Shown piece after piece: positions 1 to 11,345 of a stretch of 64,000 bases of DNA; position 1 is the stretch's first letter, and each line of letters opens with the position of its first letter. Origin of the DNA: Acridotheres tristis (Eukaryota > Chordata > Aves > Passeriformes > Sturnidae); the NCBI GenBank assembly GCA_037013685.1, contig CM072908.1, forward strand, positions 3,361,001 to 3,425,000, given 5' to 3'. The position numbers and the translations under genes are program-made. The notes below the pieces were generated by a model. It searched no databases. It saw only the letters and a list, made by a program, of their open reading frames with translations, and was not told the origin of the DNA.

Positions 1-510
1 TTTCCAATTAGTAAAAGAAAAATTGCTAATTTGCTGCAGTTGGACAGGCCTGACGTCTCAATCTGCAAAGTGTCAGTGCTGTGAAAGGAAACGTTTCACA
101 CTGTGCTGGAGAGAGAGAGCTGCTCTAAAGAGGGTCAGGGCATCGGGCCCAGAAACCAGATTGACTGGCCATAGTGCTAAATTACTCACACAAGACAGAC
201 ATTGTCTGCAGTGCCAGCCCCGCTGTACTCACTTTCTCATTCTTTCCCTTTTTTAGTTGGTGCTTGTGGAGGAGGTGAGGGGGTGGCAGGGACGGTGGGA
301 GGGGGGCACGGAAGAGGAAAGGGAGGAGGGCAGAGCTCAGGAGGGGTCTGGGCTCATCCTCTGCTTCCCTTGGAGCACACGGAGCCTCTGTGAACCCCCC
401 CAGTCCCTCCGGGATCATCTGGGGAGCCCCCTGAGCCCCCCAGCCCCCCCTGTGCCACTCAGGTGTGAGGAGCTTGTGCTGGGGATACAGGCTCAGGCTG
501 AGGATGGATC
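1..510. other. unique non-coding sequence with G-rich tract
   Basis: No gene is recognised. A pyrimidine run ending in AG (about 236-256) resembles a splice acceptor, but the frame after it is low-complexity and glycine/glutamate-rich, so I do not call an exon. A G-rich purine segment follows at about 260-345. Open frames here are under 100 codons and show no domain. Confidence 0.6.
279..306 (+). other. potential G-quadruplex motif
   Basis: Four G-runs (5, 3, 3 and 6 G) are separated by loops of 5, 5 and 1 bases, which fits the G3+N1-7 pattern. It sits in a purine-rich stretch. Folding is inferred from the pattern alone. Confidence 0.5.
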
Positions 511-825
511 AGGATTCCAGAATGGTTTGGGCTGGGAGGGTCCTTAAAAAGCGTCCAGTGCCACCCCTGCCATGGCAGGGACACCTTCCACTGTCCCAGG
601 GTGCTCCAAGCCCCGTCCAACCTGGCCTTGGGCACTGCCAGGGATCCACAGCTTCTCTGGGAATTCCATCCCAGCTCCTCATCACCCTCACAGGGAATAA
701 CTCCTCCCTAATTCCCCATCTAACCCTTCTCTCTGCCATTCCCTGTGTCCTGGCACTCCAGGCCCTGTCAGTAATCCCTCTCCATCCTCCCTGTGCAGCC
801 CCTCCACATCCTGAAGGCAGCACAG
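511..825 (-). mobile_element. CR1 LINE 3' fragment
   Basis: The top strand reads as the reverse complement of a CR1 3' end: AGAATGGTTTGGGCTGGGAGG, then the block CCACCCCTGCCATGGCAGGG, CACCTTCCACTGTCCCAGGG, and the sequence corresponding to the C-terminal coding part of ORF2. The element is 5'-truncated, as most CR1 copies are. The terminal 8-mer tail is degraded. The 130- and 139-codon open frames across it are relics, not genes. Confidence 0.9.
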
Positions 826-2498
826 TGTCACCCCCGGGAGCAGCAGTGGCACCCTGAGTCACACAGGTTTGTGTGACACCTCTGAGCACCTCAGAGGTGT
901 AACCCTGAGATCTGGAGGATGACAACAAGGTCTGGAAGGCAAAGGAAAAAAATCAGTATTTTTCAGCATTGTTGTTGCTCCCTGTTTGTGACATCTGGGT
1001 TCTGTTTATTGCATGGCCTCATCAAGAACCCTTGAACACAATCCACTGTGAGTGGATTGAAATACCTTGACCAGGATGTCTGGATTAACAGACAGGCTGG
1101 TGTTTGAATTTAAGTAACTATTATAATTGTTTTATTAATCAAGTATGTAAAAATCCCAAACCAACAAGATAAGGATCAAGCTCACAAATAATTACTGCTT
1201 TCTCAATTACAACCTTCTTATCTGCCTGTGACAAAGTTTCTGACACTTTTAGTTCCCCTTGCTCTCACTGTTTGTGTGTTGTGAGGAGTGATGAGCTGGA
1301 GGTGGAGCAGGGATATTGAAGGTGGGAAGTGCCTGTGAAAGCTTTGGATTCTCTAGGATGCCTTGGGATGGGCAACACTCAGATGGGGAACAGGGATGAG
1401 CTTTGTTGGCTTCTTAATGAGCCACTTGCAAGTAACATTTAATTTTTGCTGATTCTTCTTGTATGTCAGTGTGCCTGTGGCTTCTCTTTCCTTTCTCCAA
1501 GGAATCAGCACCAGGCAAGCACTTCCTTGTGCTGAAAATCTCACAGAATTCCACGTGATTTGTCGGAGGAGCCCCGTGCTGCTGGTTTTGCTGGGAGGAA
1601 GCACCTTGGCACAACAACCCCCACAACCCCCTCCCAACCAGACAGCTCCTGGGTTTCTTTCTGCTGATAATCCCACCAGGACCTTTGTTTCCTGATAAAA
1701 CTGGATTCCACTGGAGAAACCCAAACACATTAGAGGCTCCATTACATCCTCTGCATCCTTCTTAAAACCTGCCCTGTGCTTCCTGAGCTGTGTTAAACAG
1801 AGCAGATGCCTGCTGGGCACAGCCACGGCCACTGCTGATAGCTGAGCAGCTGCCCTGATAACACAGCCACATTTCCAACCTGGCCTTATCAGAAACGGGG
1901 GAAAGGAGCTTGTCTTGAGTCAGATAACTGCGAGGTACGAGTGGGATGGTTTGTTTTTGTCAAGAGTGAAGATGCTGTTCTAAGGAATCAGCTCCTGGCT
2001 TCTTCATTCGTGTGAAAACCTCGGCAGGCAGGGATTCATGGTCTGATATGGAAACAGAGCTGCTTAGTGTATGTCAAGGAAAGGAGAGAGAAAAAAATCA
2101 GTTTATTTTGGGCTCCAGGTTTGAATGTTATAGGATGGAAAGCCAAATATGTGTTTCCTTTCCGAGACAAGCCTGTCATGGTGCTACTGCCAGGGCAGGG
2201 AGCTCCAGCCTGCCAGTGAGTCCAGGAGTTTCCTTTGAAGAGCCACATTTGAGTCTCTAGTACAGGAAGAAAAGGAAGGGAGAGAGTGATTCAAACTTTG
2301 GGGATGATTTAGGAAGTTTTTGTTGGGGCTGGGTGGGACGATCTGTGAGCCATCGTGCTTGAATGAGTAAGTGACCACAGCTGCCTCCAGTTCAGTTTCC
2401 CTTTTCTTTGCCTGTTCTGGGCCAGAACTTTGCCCTGTGCATTTTGAAAAAGAGTTTTATATAGAAACTTGGATGGGAAGCAGCAATAAATACTTTTT

Positions 2499-2500
<2 letters not shown>
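826..2500. other. unique non-coding sequence
   Basis: No gene or recognised repeat apart from a short perfect hairpin at 876-900. The longest open frame (159 codons, minus strand, 1353-1832) has no recognisable domain or signal and overlaps other frames of similar quality, so it is treated as chance. Confidence 0.6.
876..900. repeat. perfect 11-bp inverted repeat
   Basis: ACACCTCTGAG and its exact reverse complement CTCAGAGGTGT are separated by the 3-base loop CAC. It lies just outside the CR1 fragment. Its function is unknown and it may be chance. Confidence 0.7.

Positions 2501-2528
<28 letters not shown>
2501..2528 (+). repeat. poly-T run (28 T)
   Basis: An uninterrupted homopolymer. I see no processed gene copy next to it on the minus strand, so it is recorded as simple sequence. 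Confidence 0.95.
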
Positions 2529-2534
<6 letters not shown>

Positions 2535-3910
2535 TTGTGCTGCTGTCCAAGGAACCAGGAGTGAGGAGTGGGCTGAGCTCAGCCTTGTGTGTGCCGGGCT
2601 TTGGTGGAGTTTGTGCTGAAGGGAGGGGGACTCGTGGCTCAGGAGTTGTTCAGGATGAAGGAATTTGCTCATTTCTCAATAAAACCCGAGTTCCCTTGAG
2701 TCACTCGGTGTTTTTGGTTTCATGGCCAGGCTCCAGGCAGGAGCTGGGGGTGATGTGGGGATGGACACACAGCCCCGGCAGGGCCATGAACACCGTGTTC
2801 CTCCTGCATCCCCCTGCTTCTCCCGGGCATCTGCGGGGCTGGAGCAGGGCCAGGCACTTTCCATAAGCAAACACCTCCACCTGGAGCTGTGCTCCCTCCA
2901 CAACGGGCACATTCTGGCAGCCAGGCCCCGATGCCATAACCTCCACCACAGAGGGTCACTTGGAATTTGTTTCCTGCATCTGGAAGCTCAGGATGTGGGT
3001 AGGGATGGAAGTCAGTGCCTTCCATCCTATGAGGTTTCCTCCTTTTTTTTTTTTTTTCTCCTTCAAGCTAAAAAAATATATTCAGGTTGTCCCCAAATCG
3101 TTGCCATAATTACAGCTGTGTGTGGCCACACAGGGATCCTTTGGAAACCAGATGTGCCATTTTCTAACCTCTGCTGCAGGGCTAGTGGCTGGCCACAGAA
3201 AGTGCACAGAACATAGATTTATCTTTTCTTTTTTACAGAAAAACCCTGTGTTTCAGATGTCCAGAAACACCAAAGCAGTTTGCCTTTGATCTGTAGTTTT
3301 AAAAAGAATTTGTCCTACTTCCCTGTTGCTTGTGGTTTTTCTCATACTCTTATTTTTCTCAGGGAGATTCCCACTTTAATAAACCAGCTCTGGTTGCCCT
3401 GAGGTGTCACTTTTTGTGGGGATCCACATGTTCCAGCAGCAGGAATGTCCAAGCTCCTTCTCTGGAGTCTCACCTTTGGCAGGCAGTGCAGGTGCTGTCC
3501 CTGGGAGGAGCATTGTCCTCACCTGCTCAGCCAGGCTCTGCCTCTCTCAAAGGGGGCATTTAATAAAAAAAAAAAAAAAAACAAGAAGGGTTTGCAGGGG
3601 TTTTATCACTTTTTTCCCCCTGAGTTGATGGCCCAAAATGATGTTCTGATGACCCCAAGGTGTTTGAGAGCTGGCTTTTAAAACTCCTGGCTGCTTGGGC
3701 AGGTTTGAGCCTGGCCCATTGCTCTCTGCATCCTCGAGTGCAGCCAAGCCCATCAAACAGAAATATTGCTTTAATATCTGCCCTGCCCACTCTGCCCTGG
3801 GCTGTTGGACACTTGCTGGGGTTTCTGCCTGAAGTTGGGCACATTTCAGTGTTTCCCAGATTCCTCCCACATTCAGAAACTGGGATGGAGCTGGGAAATA
3901 CCAAATGTAG
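2529..3910. other. unique non-coding sequence with homopolymers
   Basis: Contains T15 (3043-3057) and A17 (3565-3581). An AATAAA occurs at about 2678 on the plus strand without a recognisable transcript upstream. Open frames up to 164 codons overlap on both strands and none looks like a known protein. Confidence 0.55.
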
Positions 3911-3978
3911 GGCCAGGAGCTGGACCCCACTGATCCCTGTGGGTTCATCCCATCCTAGGTAATTCTATGATTCTATGA
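3911..3978 (+). mobile_element. CR1 LINE 3' end with intact octamer tail
   Basis: The sequence GGAGCTGGACCCCACTGATC, then CCTGTGGGTTCATCC, matches the subfamily of CR1 whose end reads like GATCCTTGTGGGTCCCTTCC. It is followed by exactly two copies of ATTCTATG (3962-3977), the characteristic CR1 terminal repeat. Only the last 70 bp or so are clear; upstream sequence is too diverged to call. Confidence 0.85.
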
Positions 3979-4610
3979 AATGTGAAATTGTGAATTCTGA
4001 CCAGAGCTGCAGGAGTTTTGATTTGCTTTGCTTTTTTTTTTTTTTCTCCCCTGATTGTTTGTTTTTAGCCGTGTTCTGGTGGAGGGGACAGTTACACTGC
4101 TGCGAGATAAGCCAGGCTTCAAAGTCTGAGTGGATGTAATTCTGAGCTTACCAGGGTCAAAGGTGTTTGCGTCTGAGCAGGACTGACAGCCTTGTGGTTA
4201 AGATTAGGTCTAAGGAGCTTGAAACTCAATTTCTAAATGCCAGAGCCTGGGTGATTTGGGCACTTCACTTTTTCATGTCTATCTGGTCTGTAAAATTGGG
4301 ATAGAAATCCCTTTTTTCCATGCTCGCTGTTTATCTCTTGCATTCACTTATTTCACAAGGTGTGTCAGGCAGAATCATCTTCTTGTTTCATGTCTCAGCT
4401 GGGCTTTTGTCCTGGTGCTCCTGATAAAAAATGGTGGGAAACGTGGTCAGGCACTGCCTGGGAAGTTCAACCACAAGGTTTTCTGCCACAAAGCTTCCCC
4501 AGGACTTGGAAATGTCAGATTTGGTCAATAACTGGGAAAGTTGGAGTGTCTCAGATTCAAAGTCAGTGCATTATCAGTGCTGATTTTCATTTCCCCACTG
4601 ATGTTCTTCT
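3979..4610. other. unique non-coding sequence
   Basis: Contains a T14 run (4032-4045). I see no gene, element or regulatory site that can be supported. Confidence 0.55.
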
Positions 4611-4762
4611 TTTCTCCTTTTCTTTTCTTTTCTTTTCTTTTCTTTTCTTTTCTTTTCTTTTCTTTTCTTTTCTTTTCTTTTCTTTTCTTTTCTTTTCTTT
4701 TCTTTTCTTTTCTTTTCTTTCTTTCTTTTTTCTTTTCTTTTCTTTTCTTTCTTTTTTCTTCT
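4611..4762 (+). repeat. TTTTC pentanucleotide microsatellite
   Basis: A pyrimidine-only tract made mainly of perfect TTTTC units. Its 3' end degenerates into CTTT and CTTTTTT variants (from about 4720). The surrounding open frames (178, 143 and 125 codons) are phenylalanine/serine or lysine/glutamate repeats and not genes. Long polypurine-polypyrimidine mirror tracts of this kind can form triplex DNA. Confidence 0.95.
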
Positions 4763-5690
4763 CTAAACCCACCTGCTGGAAGAGCAGCACATCAAGAGAA
4801 TTATCATTTTCTTGTGCTAATTTCTTCCCAAAACAAGCGTTGCTTGCTGAGGCTGTGCTTGGGTTTGAGCCAAATTTGCTTTTTGGAGCAGACTGAGCCA
4901 AAGTGTGCTGTGCTTTGGAGAACCAGTGGAAGGTGCTCCTGGCTTGTCCAGCCACAAAAGGCATTTCTCTAAGGGAATGATCAGATAAAGGTCACCCCGT
5001 GGCACCACAAAAAGAGCCTTGTTTGTGAAGCAGCTGCTGATTATCATTGGGGAGTAAATGGCTTTGAATTTTATAGCTCCTGTTATCTGAAACTAATAAA
5101 AACACAATGCAGTGACGAGCCGAAGGTCATCTCATCTCATCTCTGCTGAGGTGGGGAGTGCTCAGCAGAGCTCCAGATTATGCACAGGTTTTGTCTGATG
5201 CTGTTTGCAAATGCAAGTTTGGGAATGAGGGGTGTAAATCAAGGGTGTCTCCTGTCCTTCCACACTTCAAAGTTTTCATTTCCTATTTTCCCCTCTTGCT
5301 TCCCAAGCTCCAGGCTCCAGGAGATAACAAAACCCAGGATATTCCCACCTGGATCTGGTGCCATTTCAGCTCACCCAGCACTGGCGTGGTCGTGAGCCAC
5401 TTCTGGAAAATCAGATTTAATGGAAAATCCATGGAAACAATCCAAAGGTTCACCCACCTTGCAGGGAAGCGTTGTGCCAAGTGCAACGTAAAGAGACAGC
5501 AATAAATCACCCTGCTCTGCACCTCAAATAGATAATCAATTTAATTGAAAGCATCAATAATCATAGTTTGACATTTATTACCCTGTGGATGTTTTATCTT
5601 TTAGGCAGGGGACAGCGGGGCAATGATGGATGCCAGTTCTGCCATGGAACACAATTATGTGGTGCAAGGAAAAGGGGTTTTATATTCTGG
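4763..5690. other. unique non-coding sequence
   Basis: No recognisable gene. The open frame at 5158-5505 (115 codons) has no known domain and no supporting splice or promoter context. Confidence 0.55.

Positions 5691-5723
<33 letters not shown>
5691..5723 (+). repeat. poly-A run (33 A)
   Basis: An uninterrupted A33. The sequence immediately upstream has no AATAAA and no protein-like frame, so a retrocopied gene is not supported. Confidence 0.95.
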
Positions 5724-5724
<1 letters not shown>

Positions 5725-8001
5725 CCAAGCATTTGAATTCATATTCAAGCAGACTGCAGGAAATCTGTGAGAAATAAGTGCAAGTAACTCTCATCCCTGG
5801 AACCTCAATTCTGCTGTTATGGCTCGTGAGATAATGTTGCAAATGCTGCTTGGTGTGTTCTTTTTAAGTGATTTAGGACAGAAAATCTACAAGGCCAGGT
5901 CTCCTTCTACACAATATACAGAATATCAACTTCTTTTTTTCACATGTGCACAAGTAAAAACCAAAAGTGAGGCTGGATTGTTCCTTCTTTGGCCGTACCT
6001 TATGGTTTGTGCTCACCTGGTCAGGTCATTGTGCATCCTCAAAGGTAGCAAACAGTGTGGAAGTTACACAGATTGTCTGGACAGAGGGAAAAGGGATGGG
6101 AATGTTCCTTTTGTCCTGCAGAGAGGTTTCCATACGTGCAGGACAAGGTCCAGGGCAGTGCCTGGGTCAAACAAAGCAGTGGAGGCGTGTGCAGGGTGGG
6201 GAAAGCCCCTGGGTGTGCTCACCCATCCTGGAAGGCTTCCAGGAATGTGAAAACCCCAAATTGTTGAAGTGGAGAGTTATGGAGCAAATTCTTCAAAAAA
6301 ACCCCAAAAGAACTGCCTGTATTAGTTTGAATCAGGTGCTCATTATGCATCAGTCAAAGCAGGTAGTTCACCTTTTATTTTTGGTTGTTTGTTTTGAGGT
6401 TTAAACAGCTCGGCCTTTCAGAGTGAATTAAACCTTTAGTACTTTCACCACGCAGTGGATTCTGCACATGCTGTAAAGTTCTCTTTGCACTTCCCCAATC
6501 CCAGGAGGTGCAGGGTGTTGAGGGAGACAGGACCCAAGTTTATGAGAATGTCCAAGTGCTGTTATGTTATTCCCACAAAGCAGCAGCTTCCTCGATGGCA
6601 CATTGAGATTATTTGGCGAGTCAGGATCTCTTAACTGCACTCACATCAGTGATTATTTACTTTGAGCTGGCAGTTACAAAAATGCTTTACTTCATTAAAC
6701 CCTCTTCAGTGGCTTAAATACATTTTGTTTCCAGCAGCTGGGTACATTATGGACATTTCTTTGTCTATGATCTATTGGTGGTAGTTTGGAAGATGTAAAC
6801 ATTTGTGCTATTTGGCAAGATGGTTGTGGAGCCATCTTATAACCTCAATGTTCCTCTTGGCACGAGATTAAAAACTCCTTGTAATCAATGCTCGGGGCTG
6901 GATCTCCCAAGATTTCCCTCAGAACTTACTTGGAGTGTTGGGTAACAATACAGGCTGTGTGTGCTCTTCAAAACCTTTAATGACAAAAAAAAAAAAAAAA
7001 AGCCTTTTTCTCTTTCTTCTGGTGCTGTTCTGAAGAAGCCCCAAATGTAGAATCCAGTTTAACTCCAACAGCAAATAACTGGAGTTACTAAGGATAATAA
7101 TGACTTTTAAAAAAAAAAATCTCTTGGCCATTTTGGCACACTTGAGGAAAACCTTGTGCAGAGATTCCAGGACCAGAACTGATTTATCTCCAGGACAGTG
7201 GGTGACACAGAGGAGCCATTGAGGTGTCCCTGGGGACAGCTGAGGAAGATTCATCTGTGTTTAGTGTTTTCCTGGTGCTGTTTTGGAAGAGGAAAGCAGC
7301 AAGTTTGAGTTTCTGAGGTGGATGTCTTCCACCTCATCTGTCAGGAATACACTGCCTGGAAAGGGGGGGAAGAAGTGCCTGTGACATCTGCTGTGTAAGG
7401 GATCATAATGAGCTAAAATCTCCACATTCCCTCATCTCAGGAGTTCTCAGTGCATCCTTCACTTCTAATCAGGGGGTTCCAGTCACCCAGAAACCCAAGG
7501 GAAAAAAAAAGCAAAATCTTATTTCCATTTGGACTCCCTGAATTCCAATCTCAAGAAAATGCCTTGAAATTGCCACCCACTCTCTGTCTGTTTGATTAAA
7601 TAAAATATTGACCTTTTCCAAAGACAATATTATCATTCCAAGCATAATATTATCCAGAGCTGTCTGAGATTGTTTCTACAGCTCTTAAAAGGGAGCTCAC
7701 CTGGCAGTCCTATCAATTCAGATAAAACAGCTCTGTGTGCCTTCCCAATAAAAAGCTGATTGTGCTGGTGTCTGAATCTGGGCCACAGAATAATTCCTGA
7801 TTAACTTTTCTTTCTAGAGAGCATCATTTGCTGAATATCACTTCTGAATAAAGGGAGGCAAAGTGCAGTTCTGCCCCTCTCTTGTTCTCTTTGCTTGCAC
7901 AGAGTGCTACTACAGGGAGTTCCTCTCCCAGCTCACTTTCCACCTCATAGTAAATCCTTCCTCCATCTCTGAGCAGCTTCAGGACAAGGGGCAGAGAGTG
8001 G
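5724..8001. other. unique non-coding sequence
   Basis: Contains A17 (6985-7001) and a short A-run near 7110. Several AT-rich segments (for example 6640-6880 and 7560-7760) are free of recognised repeats. I see no gene or RNA. Confidence 0.55.
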
Positions 8002-8024
8002 CACACACACACACACACACACAC
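8002..8024 (+). repeat. CA dinucleotide microsatellite
   Basis: About 11.5 uninterrupted CA units. Confidence 0.95.
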
Positions 8025-8755
8025 AGAGCAAAGCTGTTCCTTGTGGTTAACATGGAAAAGAAAAACCCCAGCACAGGGAATTCCCTCCTGCTCAGAGCCC
8101 AGCCTCTTCAGATCTGCAGTTTTATAGGATTTTTGCTAAATTAAATGAGAGTTAAGTGATGCAAAATTCCCTCAAGGCTCCTGTGAGAGGCTCCTGTGGT
8201 GGCTGCACTGGTCTCTGTCTTCTCTTCCTTTCAGGGAGCTCATCCTTGTGAAGGAGCCTGGAATATCCACACCTTCCCCCAAAACAAACCAGGCAGCCTC
8301 GTGTTTCTCTTCCAGTTCCTGACTCTAATGGGCCATTTTTCTTCCTGCCTCACCCTGCCTGCTGATGACCTTGTCATGTTAAAGTGACACTGAGGTTATC
8401 CTGCTGATGGGTATCAAGCTGACATTCCCCATCCTTTCTGTCCGAGTGCCAGGCAGGGATGCATTCCCAGCCAGGCCCTTCCACTCCTGCCTCTCCCAGC
8501 TCGGGCAGGGAAGCCAAGCTGCCAAAAGAGACAGCGAATTTCCCATTCCAGGCTGGGGGAATTGCTGGGAATGCTGCTCGTTGGGTGATTTCCCTCCAAG
8601 TGTGATTAATGACCTCTCCCAGCTCTCGCTGCTGGCTGGGGCTACACCAGGGCTGGTGCTGGGATGGTGAAACAGAGGTGGGAGTTTTGCACCTCTTAAT
8701 TAGTGCTTTGTCTCAGTCTCTTCTGCCTTCACTCAGAGCCAGGATTAAAAAATAC
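8025..8755. other. unique non-coding sequence
   Basis: GC-balanced sequence with no supported feature. Open frames are under 95 codons and overlap each other. Confidence 0.5.
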
Positions 8756-9200
8756 ATGAAGGAAACGGATTTTCTTCTGTTCAGGCTTGGTTGTTTATTA
8801 AATCTTATCTAAAGTACAGAGAGTTCAGCAGCACTTCCAGCTACCAGCCAGAAGTGAGCAAAACTGAGACAGATCCAAGGTCTCTTAAAACTAAACAGTC
8901 CAATAGGGAATTAACACCTATATTATTTATACTTTTAACCCAATAACTAACTTCCCATGACCCTCAGTGTGACACTGACTGACCAACCAGAAACTACTGC
9001 CTGAAACCACGAAGAAGAAGGAAGATGAACAGTGAGAGATACCACCCAAAACCTTCCATCTCGTCCCATACCTATTGCTGCATTATAAAAACCTCAAATT
9101 TAAAACCCTTCACCGTGTGAAATCACACACTTCTATTTCACTACACACCCATGATTTTAACTCCATCACTCAAATTTTGGAAGCCTTCTCCAAGACCTCA
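8756..9200 (-). mobile_element. probable solo LTR of an endogenous retrovirus
   Basis: Read on the minus strand, a TATAAATA box (8931-8924) is followed about 130 bp later by an AATAAA signal (8799-8794), and the element ends in CA at 8756. That order and spacing fit an LTR's U3-R-U5 layout. The AT-rich segment with CCAATAACTAACTTCCCATG on the top strand resembles songbird ERV LTRs as I remember them, but no alignment was possible. No gag, pol or env is seen nearby, so it is solo or truncated. The 5' boundary (about 9200) is uncertain and no target-site duplication was confirmed. Confidence 0.5.
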
Positions 9201-9969
9201 GGTCAAAAGCAGTGTTCTCCTGGGGGTCAGTGCCAGAAAGCACAGAAAGCTCAAAATCCCCAGGATTCTGGGATCCAACAGGATGGAACTGGGGAGCAGC
9301 TCTGGAGCTGCTGTTTACTGGGGGTTGGAATTTTGTGCAGAAATGTAATGAACTGCAAGTTGGTTTTCATGTTTGTGATTGGACATGTGGGGCACTGGAA
9401 CACTCTGAGAGAGCTCAGGGAAGTTGTGCAATGCCAGGGCAGAGGCTGGACTGGGCTTCTGAACCTTATTGACCCTTTGGATGTGGTAAAACAATTCATA
9501 ATTCTTATCAGTCTATGTAGGCTGTAGGAAGAGAATGAAATGAGGTCATTTTTCTCTGCTCTTTCTCAAATTTTTAGCTGCCTAATGATTGCATTTAAGT
9601 AGGGTTGGAGGCTGTCATTCAGCACAGGGTTGTGGGAGAAGCCAGAGACAGCTGCTCTGTGTCTTGAGACCTGAAGAAGAAAATATTTTCCCTTGGAACA
9701 TCTCATCCTAGACCTTCTCCTCGGCATCTGTTTGCCAGGAGGGATGGAAGTGCTGAGGGTTTCCTCCTTCCCTGATATTGGTGCCAACCAATGCATCAGT
9801 GGCAAGACCCTGTATGTGATGAAGGGAATTTTGTGAGAAAATATAAATAGTGTTGATGATGCCATAAAGGGTTGAAGGTACTGAACCTCTGCCTCTCTGA
9901 AGGGAGAAGAGAATTTCTGGAAAGGACATTCCAACAGAACTGAGAGTCACCACAGAGACACCAAGAATG
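9201..9969. other. unique non-coding sequence
   Basis: No gene recognised. Some of the 5' part could be an extension of the LTR. The 150-codon open frame at 9075-9527 spans the LTR boundary and is not protein-like. Confidence 0.45.
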
Positions 9970-10017
9970 AGAGCTTGGGTGATGTTGGTCTTTTCCAACC
10001 AAAGTGATTCTGTGATG
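9970..10017 (+). mobile_element. short CR1 LINE 3' end
   Basis: The sequence GGGTGATGTTGGTCTTTTCC, then AACCAAAGTGATTCTGTGATG, resembles the last 50 bp of a CR1 copy with one octamer tail unit (ATTCTGTG). The fragment is too short for subfamily assignment. Confidence 0.65.
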
Positions 10018-11214
10018 AGCAGAACCTCACCCAAAGGGAGGCATCACTGGCTGGGGGTCAAATCATGAATAATTCCAAGGTCTGGATCGTGTCTGTGCTG
10101 AATCCATCCCAGCACTCCTTCCCTTGGAGCTGTTCCCTGAGACACCCTGGTCACACCAGGTGTGGCTGCACACCCGGGTCTGAGTCCATGGAGCTGCTTT
10201 TCCGTGGATTTATCTGTCACTGCCTGTCCTGGGTGGAAAAGCTGCAGTTTAGGATGAGCTCTGAGCTCCTGGGCCGAGCCCAGAGGTGCCCACCCATCAG
10301 CCCCAGTGTGTGTCAGTGCTGCCATGGGGGGATGATGCACAGCCCCTCTTTATTTACTTATGATTATTAGTGATCAGCTGAGCAAACTGGGGATCAATAG
10401 ATGAACTACAGGGGAAGTTCGTTTGTATTATTCTGTCAATACCAAGGTCATTTTTGTAACTAAAAAGGGTCGAGGACAAAAGATGGATGGCTCGTGGATG
10501 AATTTAACCATCCAATCCATTTACATCCCCACAAACAGCCCGGCTTTATCTGTTAACTGAAACAGTGCACTTCACTCCTCAAGATGATTTTTTGCTGGGA
10601 TAATAAATAGCTCTGGCTACATTAAGTGATTGTGCAATGTGGGCCAGTGGCAGACAGAATTTAGAGCTGATGACCTTAAACTTCCACTCCACTCTGTTTT
10701 CTCTGTGCTTACAGTGAAGATGTGGCTGCTTTGCAGTTCAAAAGCACCTTGTGTCCAAAAATCTCATGTTTTATTTAATTTATTTAGCACAACAGTCTGT
10801 GCCAGGCAGGTTTCAGGTTGGAGAGGAAGAAACTGAGTAAATCAGATACCATCTAATCCTTGCAACTTCTGTTTTAATCCTCAAACTGCACACACTGCTC
10901 AGTGTGAGTAGTGTCTGTTTCATCTTTCCAGAAATCACCTTTACAATGGAATTTCTCTTTAGGAGAAAGGGAGTTGGAGATAATACTTGCAATGGGATTT
11001 TAAAAAGAAAATCATAATTAATTTTTTTTTCCTTCATGTGTGCTGCTACAGATTTCTTTTCTGAGACAAAGTGAGCAAAATAGCAGATTTGGAGGTTTGT
11101 GTTGTTAATTGGGACTTGCTCTGCTTTCAGGGGTCACTGTCAAAGGGGGTGCAATGGGAGAGTATTTACAGTGTAAATGTTTCATCTCTGCTTCTGGGTC
11201 CTTTAAAAACTCAT
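10018..11214. other. unique non-coding sequence
   Basis: No gene seen. The AT-rich part at 10340-10630 lacks recognised repeats. The poly-T near 11021 is short. Confidence 0.5.
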
Positions 11215-11345
11215 TCACAGAATCTCAGGATGGTTTGGGTAGGGAGGAGCCTTAAATCTCCTCTTTTTCCACCCCCACCATGGGCAGGGACACCTCTCAC
11301 TAGCTCTGAGCAATCTGTTCATCCTTCAACACTTCCAGGGATGAT
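11215..11345 (-). mobile_element. diverged CR1 LINE 3' fragment
   Basis: The reverse complement of a CR1 3' end is recognisable: CACAGAATCTCAGGATGGTT, then TGGGTAGGGAGGAGCC and CACCATGGGCAGGGACACC. Similarity fades after about 11340, so the copy is old or internally deleted. Confidence 0.75.

Noticed and set aside
5640..5723. Processed pseudogene ending in the A33 run
   Set aside because: No AATAAA or protein-like frame is found upstream of the poly-A. The same holds for the minus strand at the T28 and T23 runs (2501-2528, 61735-61757).
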